In this document: positions 1-7,264 of the stretch, piece after piece
How the letters are laid out: every line of letters begins with the position of its first letter
Position numbering within the stretch: position 1 is the stretch's first letter
DNA from: PALSA-555 sp963731625
GTDB lineage: Bacteria; Actinomycetota; Acidimicrobiia; IMCC26256; PALSA-555
Reading direction: 5' to 3'
NCBI GenBank assembly: GCA_963731625.1
Contig: CAVSWH010000001.1
Location: 1,426,001-1,490,000 of the forward strand
DNA length: 64,000 bases
The notes under the pieces: model-generated
Told to the model about the DNA's origin: nothing
What the model saw: the letters and a program-made list of their open reading frames with translations, nothing else
The model's database searches: none
Program-made: the position numbers and the translations under genes

Positions 1-237
1 GACAAGTTCGGCAGCGTGACCTTGGCGCAGATCCTGCTCGTCGTGGCGGCGGTCGCGTTTCTGTTCGTGCTGATCAAGCTGATCGTGGGCCCAAACATCA
101 CGACGGGCACCGTGTCGTTCGGCAGCACGGTCACCAACGTCAGCAAGACCCGCAAGTTCGGCATCTTCGTCGGCCTCCTGGCGACCATCGGTCTCGTCGC
201 TGGCGCGTTCCTGAACTTCCAGGAGAGCAACGCCTAG
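1..237 (+). CDS. Small two-helix membrane protein, probably the 3' end of a longer gene
   Basis: The frame is open from the first base of the window to a TAG at 235-237. A GTG at position 16 could start a complete 73-residue protein, but no clear ribosome binding site precedes it, so the gene probably begins upstream. The visible part has one hydrophobic helix at the start (around LLVVAAVAFLFVLIKLIVG), a polar loop rich in Thr, Ser and Val, a basic KTRK stretch and a second helix (FGIFVGLLATIGLVAGAFL). This pattern is that of a small integral membrane protein. I do not recognise a family. A strong hairpin follows the stop codon. Confidence 0.5.
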   Translation, partial: DKFGSVTLAQILLVVAAVAFLFVLIKLIVGPNITTGTVSFGSTVTNVSKTRKFGIFVGLLATIGLVAGAFLNFQESNA

Positions 238-258
238 CGAGCGCTCCGCACTGCGATC

Positions 259-288
259 GGGCGCCGGTGTCGTCTGACGCCGGCGCCC
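259..288 (+). terminator. Strong GC-rich hairpin after the first gene
   Basis: Bases 259-271 pair with 276-288 over 13 base pairs (one of them G-U) around the four-base loop GTCT. It sits 22 bases after the stop of the preceding plus-strand gene. There is no T-run behind it, so it is either a factor-assisted terminator or a 3'-end stabiliser, which is common in GC-rich actinobacteria. Confidence 0.6.
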
Positions 289-393
289 CGCCGCGTCGGG
301 GCCCGACCGGATCCACGCGTCACGGCGCGTGCGCCGTCTTGCCGGATCCCGACCGGTCAGGCAGGCTGACCGTCCGCACCGCTACGACTGGGG

Positions 394-1482
394 GTGGCCT
401 TCGTGGCTGACACGACCCGTATCGACGCTCCGCCGTCAGAACCGACGCCCTCGGGCACGTCGGGGCCGGTCCCGCGCTTCGGATGGCGGGCCCGCACGCG
501 ACCGCCGAGCGGCTTGGGGCACGTGCTGGGTGCGGGGGCCGGCGCGTTCGCCGTCCTCGCGGTCGAGGCGCTCGTCCACAAGATCACGAGCACGAACCCG
601 ACCGCGCCGGGCATCCTGCTCAACGGCGCGTTGGCGCTCATCGCGCTCGGCGTCGCGGTGTTCGTCATCGGGCCCACGCGCGGCGCCGCCGTCGTCGCGC
701 TGGTGTTCACCGTGCCGCTGTTCTGGCTGTACGTGTTCTACGGCAACAACCAGCCGGGCGCGTCGTGGTTCCGCCTCGTCTACCTCCTGAGCGCCGTGGT
801 CTTCCTCGGGCTCTACTCGCTGCTGTGGACGCGCGGCCGCGCGATCTTCCTGGCGCTGTTCCTGCTCTTCGCGACGTCCTACATCGGATTCGAGGTGCAC
901 CGGCAGTTCGAGGCGTCACATCCGGGCGCGACCGACGCCCAGACGATCGTGCCGGTCCTTGTGCCGTTCGACATCGTGGCGAACCCGCAGGCACAGACGT
1001 CGATCACCAACGCCGCGTTCGTCGGCAACATCGCCCAGAACGGGATCACGCGCACCGGTGACTGGGAGGCCGCCGTCACCTTGGTGCTCGGCGCCGGGTT
1101 CCTCGTGGCCGGCGCGGCGCTGAACCGGCGCGGCTACAACGGCGCCGCGGTGCCGTTCCTCGTCGTCGGCGCGATCGAGGGGTTCGCCGCCGCGGCCGTG
1201 CTCGGACCAAACGAGCACAGCGTCCTCCTCGGCGGCTTGCTCGCCGCCACGATCGGGGCGCTCCTGGCGCTCGGCGGCCACGGACCCGGACGGCGGGCCT
1301 CCGTCTGGATCGGGGTGATCGCCGTCGTGGCGAGCGTCAGTGCCATCTTCCTCGACGCCACGACCAACGACCTGGGCCTCGCGGGCTACTACGCGCTCGG
1401 CGCCGTCGCGCTGCTCGCGATCGGCACGGGGCTCGGCCCGATGCTGCACGAGGCGGTCGACAGCGACGAGGCGCCGACCTAG
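394..1482 (+). CDS. Polytopic membrane protein of unknown function
   Basis: A 362-residue protein with a hydrophilic Pro/Thr-rich N-terminal 40 residues followed by about nine to ten hydrophobic segments that alternate with short loops, so it is an integral membrane protein. I see no transport, redox or enzyme motif. The start is the GTG at 394; a second in-frame GTG at 403 is equally possible. The stop overlaps the end of the convergent DUF4190-like gene by four bases. In mycobacteria, uncharacterised membrane proteins also lie just beyond sucCD, so the neighbourhood may be conserved, but this says nothing firm about function. Confidence 0.75.
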   Translation: MAFVADTTRIDAPPSEPTPSGTSGPVPRFGWRARTRPPSGLGHVLGAGAGAFAVLAVEALVHKITSTNPTAPGILLNGALALIALGVAVFVIGPTRGAAVVALVFTVPLFWLYVFYGNNQPGASWFRLVYLLSAVVFLGLYSLLWTRGRAIFLALFLLFATSYIGFEVHRQFEASHPGATDAQTIVPVLVPFDIVANPQAQTSITNAAFVGNIAQNGITRTGDWEAAVTLVLGAGFLVAGAALNRRGYNGAAVPFLVVGAIEGFAAAAVLGPNEHSVLLGGLLAATIGALLALGGHGPGRRASVWIGVIAVVASVSAIFLDATTNDLGLAGYYALGAVALLAIGTGLGPMLHEAVDSDEAPT

Positions 1483-1826
1483 AGGTTCGTGAGCCCGTAG
1501 ACGAGCCAGGCGATCGACGCGATCGCCGTGAGGCCGATCGCGATCCACCCGAGCACGATGCCGGTGATGGCGAGGGCCCGGCCGCGCTGGCGCCCGTTCG
1601 ACTCGGCGATGCGGGTGAGCGCCATGTTGCCGAACACCACGGCGAGGATCCCGCCGATGATCCCGGTGCAGAGCACGGCGATGCCGAGCACGAGCGCCGC
1701 GACGGCGAACCCGTTCGTGCTCGTCGCCTGGGCCGGCGGCGGCGCCGCGTACCAGCCGCCTCCGGCGGGCGGTGGCGGAGGTGGGGAGGCGGGCGGCGGC
1801 GGGGACGCCGGCGGGTAGCTCGTCAC
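1479..1826 (-). CDS. DUF4190-type small membrane protein
   Basis: A 115-residue protein. Residues 1-35 are a low-complexity Pro/Ala/Gly tail that probably lies in the cytoplasm. Two transmembrane helices follow, joined by a short polar loop that carries the FGNMALTRI and GRALAITGIVLGW signatures typical of the DUF4190 family. Members are widespread in actinobacteria as small membrane proteins with disordered proline-rich N-termini and have no assigned activity. The gene lies just downstream of sucD on the same strand with a 24-base gap, so it may be read with the sucCD transcript. Confidence 0.75.
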   Translation of the reverse strand: MTSYPPASPPPPASPPPPPPAGGGWYAAPPPAQATSTNGFAVAALVLGIAVLCTGIIGGILAVVFGNMALTRIAESNGRQRGRALAITGIVLGWIAIGLTAIASIAWLVYGLTNL

Positions 1827-1850
1827 CGAGGTGAGCCTACGCGGTGCGTG

Positions 1851-2735
1851 TCACAGTCCGGCGACGACGTCGACCATCAGCGCGCCGGCCGAGGTGGGGT
1901 TCATGCCGACCTGCGCGCCCGCGTCGCGCAGCGCGTCGATCTTGGCCTGGGCCGTGCCTTTCCCGCCCGAGACGATCGCGCCGGCGTGACCCATCTTCTT
2001 CCCGGCGGGCGCGGTCGTCCCGGCGATGTAGGCGACGACCGGCTTGCTCATCTCGGTCTTGATGTATTGGGCGGCCTCCTCCTCGGCCGAGCCGCCGATC
2101 TCGCCGATCATCATCACCGCGTGCGTCTCGGGGTCGCCCTCGAAGGCCTGCAGGCAGTCGATGAAGCTCGTGCCGGGCACCGGGTCGCCGCCGATGCCGA
2201 CGCAGGTCGTGACGCCGATGTCTTGCTGCAGGAGCTCGTAGAGCGCCTGGTAGGTGAGGGTCCCGGAGCGGCTGACGATGCCCACCGGGCCGCCGGCCTT
2301 GGCGATGTGGCCGGCGGTGATCCCGATGTTGCAGCTGCCCGGGCTGATGATCCCCGGGCAGTTCGGGCCGAGCAGCCGGACGGTGGGGTGGTCGCGGCGC
2401 AGCTCGTTGAAGAACCACGCCTCGTCGTGCATCGGGACGCCTTCGGTGATGACGACGATGAACTCGACCCCGCCGCTCGCGGCGTCGAGGACAGCGTCCT
2501 TCACGCCTGCCGCGGGGATGAACACGCACGACGCGGTCGCGCCGGTCGCCTGGACGGCCTCGGCGACGTTCGCGAAGACGGGGACCCCGTCGACGTCGGT
2601 GCCGGCCTTCTTGGGGTTCGTCCCGGCCACGACCTGGGTGCCGTACTCACGGTTCAGGCGACCGTAGAAGCGGCCCTGCGATCCGGTGAGCCCCTGGTAG
2701 ACGACCTTCGTGTGCTCGTCGACGAAGATGCTCAC
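1851..2735 (-). CDS. sucD: Succinyl-CoA synthetase (ADP/GDP-forming), alpha subunit
   Basis: A 294-residue subunit of the citric acid cycle enzyme that converts succinyl-CoA, phosphate and NDP to succinate, CoA and NTP in the cytosol. It begins with a CoA-binding Rossmann domain (VYQGLTGSQGRFYGRLNREY near residue 12). It carries the phosphohistidine segment GHAGAIVSGGKGTA near the C-terminus; the histidine of GHAGA is the residue phosphorylated in the family. The start is a GTG whose last bases form the TGA of sucC (GTGA overlap), so the two genes are translationally coupled. The length is normal for the family. Confidence 0.97.
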   Translation of the reverse strand: MSIFVDEHTKVVYQGLTGSQGRFYGRLNREYGTQVVAGTNPKKAGTDVDGVPVFANVAEAVQATGATASCVFIPAAGVKDAVLDAASGGVEFIVVITEGVPMHDEAWFFNELRRDHPTVRLLGPNCPGIISPGSCNIGITAGHIAKAGGPVGIVSRSGTLTYQALYELLQQDIGVTTCVGIGGDPVPGTSFIDCLQAFEGDPETHAVMMIGEIGGSAEEEAAQYIKTEMSKPVVAYIAGTTAPAGKKMGHAGAIVSGGKGTAQAKIDALRDAGAQVGMNPTSAGALMVDVVAGL

Positions 2736-3883
2736 GCCGTCGCCTCCCGTGCGAGGCCGACCGCGGCACGCGCCGCATCGAGCATCGTCGGCTCGAGGCG
2801 CAACCGGTCGGAGAGATGGGGCTGGAGGATGGCGCGGCCCTCCTCGGCGTTCGTGCCGTCGAGGCGGATGACGATCGGGGACGAGATGCGCACCCGGTCG
2901 AGGGCCTGGATGATGCCGTTCGCGACCTCCTCGCCCTTCGTGATGCCGCCGAAGATGTTGATGAAGATGGCGTGGACGTCGGCGTCGTGGTTGATGACCT
3001 CGAGGGCGTTCGCCATGACGTCGGCGTTCGCGCCGCCGCCGATGTCGAGGAAGTTGGCCGGCCGGCCGCCGACCTCGTTCACGACGTCGACCGTGCTCAT
3101 GGCGAGGCCGGCGCCGTTCGCGATCACGCCGACCGTCCCCTCGAGCCCGACGTACTGCAGGCCCTTCGAGAAGGCCTCCTCCTCGCGGGCGTCGCGAGGC
3201 TGGGTCTGCTCGTACTCGTCGTACTCGGGATGGCGGAACACCGAGTTGCCGTCGAGGGTGACCTTGGCGTCGAGCGCGCGCACCTGCCCGCCCGTGGTGA
3301 GGATCAGCGGGTTCACCTCGACGAGGTCGGCGTCGGCGTCCTCGTAGCAGCGCCACAGCTGCTGGAGGATCTCGATCGCGCCCGACCGGGCATCGGGGTC
3401 GAGGCCCGCGGCGCTCACCCACTCCTCGCACTGCGTCGCGGTGAGCCCGGTCACCGGATCGACGTGGACCCGCGCGATCGCGTCCGGGTTCGTCGCCGCG
3501 ACCTCCTCGATCTCGACGCCGCCCTGGGACGAGAGCATCCCGAGATGGGTCTTCGCCGACCGGTCGAGGGTGAACGACGCGTAGTACTCGCGGGCGATGT
3601 CGCTCGCCTGCTCGATCCAGACGAGCTCGACGACGTGGCCCTTGATGTGCATCCCGAGGATCGCGTCGGCGTGCGCCCGGCATGCCGCCGCGTCGTCGGC
3701 GAGCTGGATCCCGCCCGCCTTGCCGCGCCCGCCCACGTGCACCTGGGCCTTCACGACGACCGGGTAGCCGATCCGGTCGGCCGCCGCGACGGCCTCATCG
3801 ACGGTGCGGGCCGCATCGCCGGGCGAGACGGCGATGCCGTACTTCGCGAACAGCTGCTTGCCTTGATATTCGAAGAGGTCCAC
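2732..3883 (-). CDS. sucC: Succinyl-CoA synthetase, beta subunit
   Basis: A 383-residue ATP-grasp subunit that binds the nucleotide and, with SucD, forms the citric acid cycle thiokinase. The N-terminus DLFEYQGKQLFAKYGI is the family signature. The segments VKAQVHVGGRGKAGG, EVNPLILTTGG and ANGAGLAMSTVD mark the ATP-grasp core and the C-terminal ligase domain. I placed the start at the GTG at 3883 because an AGGAG lies eight bases upstream on the minus strand and family members begin here; the open frame extends further but without homology. It is coupled to sucD by a four-base overlap. The gene for the B12-fold protein lies 26 bases upstream on the same strand. Confidence 0.96.
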   Translation of the reverse strand: MDLFEYQGKQLFAKYGIAVSPGDAARTVDEAVAAADRIGYPVVVKAQVHVGGRGKAGGIQLADDAAACRAHADAILGMHIKGHVVELVWIEQASDIAREYYASFTLDRSAKTHLGMLSSQGGVEIEEVAATNPDAIARVHVDPVTGLTATQCEEWVSAAGLDPDARSGAIEILQQLWRCYEDADADLVEVNPLILTTGGQVRALDAKVTLDGNSVFRHPEYDEYEQTQPRDAREEEAFSKGLQYVGLEGTVGVIANGAGLAMSTVDVVNEVGGRPANFLDIGGGANADVMANALEVINHDADVHAIFINIFGGITKGEEVANGIIQALDRVRISSPIVIRLDGTNAEEGRAILQPHLSDRLRLEPTMLDAARAAVGLAREATA

Positions 3884-3909
3884 GCGTGTGCTCCTGGGGG
3901 TGGGCCGGG

Positions 3910-4317
3910 TCAGCCCGCCACGGATTCGCGGGCGCGGAGCGACTCGCGGAGCCACGCCGCGACCTCGCTCGGCGGCGCGCCGGTCGGGACGATGCGGTCG
4001 ACACCCGCTGCCTCGAGCGTCACCTGCTCGTCGGGCGCGACCGTGCCCGCGGTGAAGACCAGCGCGTCGGCGCGACCGTCGGCCGCGAGGCGCGCCACGA
4101 CCTGCGGGACGAGGGCGACGTGTCCGGCCACGTCGAGGATGCCGACGGCGTCGGCGTCCTCCTGGAGGCTGGCGTCGGCCACCTGCGCGGGCACCTCGAA
4201 GGACCCGACGTCGATGACCTCGAAGCCCGCGTCGCGCAGCGCCTCGGCCAGGACATCGGTGTCACGACCGCGAGCGTCGCGTGGCTCGGCGATGAGGACG
4301 CGGTAGCGCCGCTGCAT
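3910..4317 (-). CDS. B12-binding-fold protein with lost cobalamin motifs
   Basis: A 135-residue single-domain protein that aligns end to end with the C-terminal cobalamin domain of methylmalonyl-CoA mutase (for example ALRDAGFEVIDVGSFEVPAQ and LVPQVVARLAADGRADALVF). The residues that define cobalamin binding are changed: the DxHxxG loop reads DARGRD, so the axial histidine is Arg and the glycine is Asp; the SxL segment is shortened to LDVAGH; and the GG motif is AG. Canonical B12 binding is therefore unlikely. It sits 26 bases upstream of sucC, and succinyl-CoA is the product of methylmalonyl-CoA mutase, which suggests descent from a mutase subunit. The function is unknown. Confidence 0.8.
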   Translation of the reverse strand: MQRRYRVLIAEPRDARGRDTDVLAEALRDAGFEVIDVGSFEVPAQVADASLQEDADAVGILDVAGHVALVPQVVARLAADGRADALVFTAGTVAPDEQVTLEAAGVDRIVPTGAPPSEVAAWLRESLRARESVAG

Positions 4318-4407
4318 GATCTCCCTCGGGTGCACCGGCGAACCGGCGGGGCCCACAGTATGCAAGCCCGACTGGACCCGGCCAGCCACGCCAGGTACCC
4401 AAGGCGG

Positions 4408-4872
4408 GTGCCCCCCGCACCGTCGGACCGTACGCTGCTGCTCGCGACCGGTGCCGCCGTCGTGCTCGCCGGGGTCGTCTTCGCCGTCGTCCTCTTCTTC
4501 TCCACGGGCGGCGGGCAGGCGACGCCGAAGCCGGGACCGATCTACATCGGCTTGGCGTCGGACCTGCGCAACAACGTCGACACCCAGGGCCCCGCGTACT
4601 ATCCGCACCCCTTCGGGGGGGTCGGCTACTGGGTGGCGCTCGAGAACAACCAGCTCGTCGCGCTGGTCGCACGCCGGCCGGGCACCCAGTCCTGCACGGT
4701 GCGGTGGGTGTCGCACCTGCACAGCTACGTCGACTGCCACGGCGATGCGCTCGTCAGCCGGGAGCTCGACCGCTACCAGCTCACGATGCCCCTCGGCGGG
4801 GCGGAGGCCGGTGGCGTCATCGTGGACTTCGCGAAGGTCGTCCCCGCGCCCGAGCCGCTCCCGAGCGGGTGA
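4408..4872 (+). CDS. Membrane-anchored Rieske-like protein lacking cluster ligands
   Basis: About 154 residues: one N-terminal transmembrane helix (LLLATGAAVVLAGVVFAVVL), then an extracytoplasmic domain. The stretch SCTVRW, 16-18 residues, DCHG, then LDRYQ matches the order of a Rieske domain (GCTVPW, CPCHG, LDRY). The two cysteines that make the structural disulfide and the second histidine remain, but the first Cys-x-His pair and the first Cys of CPCH are gone, so it cannot hold a normal 2Fe-2S cluster. The GTG at 4408 is chosen; an ATG at 4360 would add 16 residues. It is divergent from the B12-fold gene and ends one base before pcrA. The Rieske relationship is inference from motif order. 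Confidence 0.65.
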   Translation: MPPAPSDRTLLLATGAAVVLAGVVFAVVLFFSTGGGQATPKPGPIYIGLASDLRNNVDTQGPAYYPHPFGGVGYWVALENNQLVALVARRPGTQSCTVRWVSHLHSYVDCHGDALVSRELDRYQLTMPLGGAEAGGVIVDFAKVVPAPEPLPSG

Positions 4873-4873
4873 C

Positions 4874-7188
4874 TCAGGGCCGCCGCAGCGGCGCCCACGC
4901 GAGCAGCAGCCGCTTCTCCCCCGCCTCCCGGAACCGCACGACCGCCTCGGCGCTCTCCCCGCGCCCCTCCACGTCGAGGACCACCCCTTCGCCGAACGTG
5001 TCGTGCACGACGTCGTCGCCCACCCGGAACCCGGGGTCGACGACACGCCCGGCGTCGGCGCCGGCGCGCAGTGCCGCCTCGACGACCGCGTCCCGGTGCG
5101 CGCCGACCCCGCCACCGCGGGGCCGGTCCTCGCCGACGGCACGGACCAGCTCTTCGGGGATCTCGCCGAGGAAGCGGCTCGGCGAGTAGTAGTCGGTCGC
5201 CCCGTAGAGGGTGCGGCGCCAGGCGTGGCACAGATACAGCCGCTCCACGCGCGGGTGATGCCCACGTAGCAGAGGCGGCGCTCCTCCTCGAGCGACTCCG
5301 GGTCGCCGAGGCTGCGCAGGTGCGGGAACACCCCGTCCTCGAGACCGGCGAGGAACACCACCGGGTACTCGAGCCCCTTCGCCGAGTGCAGCGTCATGAG
5401 CGTCACCGCGCTGTGGTCCTCGCCCTCGCCCTCGGTGGTGTCGAGGTCGGTGATGAGCGACACCGCCTCGAGGAAGGCGGCCAGCCGCGCCACGCCGGTC
5501 GGCGCGACCGCGGCGCCGTCGCCGTCGGCCGTCCCGACGCCGGCGATCGCCGGGAGGCCGGTGACGTCCCCGGCGTCGAGCGCCGTGTCGAACTCGCGGC
5601 AGACCCCGATGAGCTCGGCCAGGTTCTCGATGCGGCCCTGGGCCTCGATCGAGCGCTCGGCCTCGAGCTCGGCGAGGTAGCCCGAGTGCTCGAGGATCGC
5701 CGTCGCGGCCGGCGCGACGCCGTCGGCGGCGGCCTGCTCGCAGAGCTGCACGAGGTCGAGGAGGTCCGAGATTCCGCCGAGCGCCTTGCCGGTCACGCCG
5801 GCGACCGCCGCCTCGGGCAGCGCGTCACGGAACGTGAGGCCCGTCGAGTGCGCGTACGCGTCGATCTTGCCGACGGACGTGTCGCCGACGCCGCGCTTGG
5901 GGACGTTCACGATCCGCTTCCACGACACCTCGTCGTCGGGGTTCACCAGGGCGCGCAGGTAGGCGAGGACGTCCTTCACCTCGCGGCGGTCGTAGAACTT
6001 CACGCCGCCGTAGACGCGGTAGGGGACGCCGCCGCGCACGAGCGCCTCCTCGAGGACGCGGCTCTGCGCGTTCGTCCGGTAGAAGATCGCCACGTCGCCG
6101 TAGCGGTAGTGCTCGGCATCGGTGAGGCGGACGGCCTCGTGCGCGCAGAACGCGGCCTCGTCGTGCTCGTCCTCGGCCTGATACTGGGTGATGAGCTCGC
6201 CACCGACCTGCTCGGTCCAGAGATGCTTGGGCCGGCGCGCCGCGTTGTGGGCGATCACCGCGTTCGCGGCGTCGAGGATCGCCTGCGTCGACCGGTAGTT
6301 CTGCTCGAGGACGATCACCGTCGCGTCCGGGAACGTCTCCTCGAAGCGCATGATGTTGCGGTAGTCCGCGCCGCGGAAGCCGTAGACGGCCTGGTCGGCG
6401 TCGCCGACCACCATCACGTTCCGGTGCTCGGCGCTGAGGAGGTGGACGAGCTCCCATTGGGCGAGGTTCGTGTCCTGGAACTCGTCGACGAGCACGTACG
6501 CGAAGCGGTGACGCCACCGGGCGAGCGCGTCCTCGTGCTCCCGGAACAGGCGAACCGCGAGCAGGAGCAGGTCGTCGAAGTCGACGGCCGACGCCTCGAG
6601 CAGGCGCCGCTGGTACTCCCGGTAGACGTCGGCGTAGCGCCGCTCGGGCGGTGTGACCGCCGCGTCCGCGACCTCGTCGGGGGTGAGCAGGTCGTTCTTG
6701 AAGGACGAGATCCGCCCGTGCAGCTGGCGGGGCGGGAAGCGCTTCGGGTCCAGGTTGAGGTCCCGCCGCACGTAGTCGACGAGGCGGACCGCGTCGGACT
6801 GGTCGTAGATGCTGAACGAGGACCGCAGCCCCATCCGGGCGGCCTCGCGGCGCAGGATGCGGGCGCACGCCGAGTGGAACGTCGAGACCCACATCCGGTG
6901 CGCGACATCGCCGACGAGCGTCGCCACCCGCTCCTTCATCTCGCCCGCGGCCTTGTTCGTGAACGTGATCGCGAGCAGCCCGAACGGGGACACCCGCCTC
7001 GTGGCGATCAGGTACGCGATCCGGTGGGTGAGGACCCGGGTCTTGCCCGACCCGGCGCCGGCCACGATGAGCAGCGGGCCGTCCGGCGCGGTCGTGGCCT
7101 CCCGCTGCACCGGGTTCAGCCCGGCGAGCAGCGCCTCGATGTCCTCGTCGCGGCCCGAGCGGGCGGGCGCGTCGGAGACGTCGGGCAT
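4874..7188 (-). CDS. pcrA: UvrD/PcrA-type superfamily 1 DNA helicase, frameshifted
   Basis: A 3'-5' DNA helicase for repair and replication restart. In order it shows AGAGSGKTRVL (Walker A), LVDEFQDTN (Walker B), QNYRS, TLHSAKGLEYPVVFL and YVGITRA. Directly after YVGITRA, near 5247-5250, the reading frame is lost. The expected continuation ERLYLCHAWRRTLYG and the C-terminal domain (SPSRFLGEIPEEL, then a Tudor-like tail) follow in another frame and end at 4874. Restoring one base gives about 771 residues, the normal length, with three residues between TRA and the next Leu as in relatives. A lost G in GCG-GTG is the simplest explanation. The start is the ATG at 7188. Either a sequencing error or a true inactivating mutation is possible. 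Confidence 0.9.
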
Positions 7189-7264
7189 CGCAGACTTCAG
7201 CGTACCGGCGGGTCGGTCGGCCGATGCCGCCGGTGCCACCGTCGAAGCCGGGACGGCGGTGCGC

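Noticed and set aside
3682..4872. Long N-terminal extension of the Rieske-like protein back to 3682
   Set aside because: The extension is the antisense of sucC and the B12-fold gene and has low-complexity Arg/Asp sequence; the transmembrane helix and domain begin after 4408.
3910..7239. A 1109-codon open frame that would fuse the helicase with the B12-fold protein
   Set aside because: The middle part after YVGITRA has no helicase similarity, whereas the true helicase C-terminus lies in another frame. The B12-fold protein has its own ATG at 4317. The fusion exists only because of a one-base shift and the lack of stops in GC-rich sequence.
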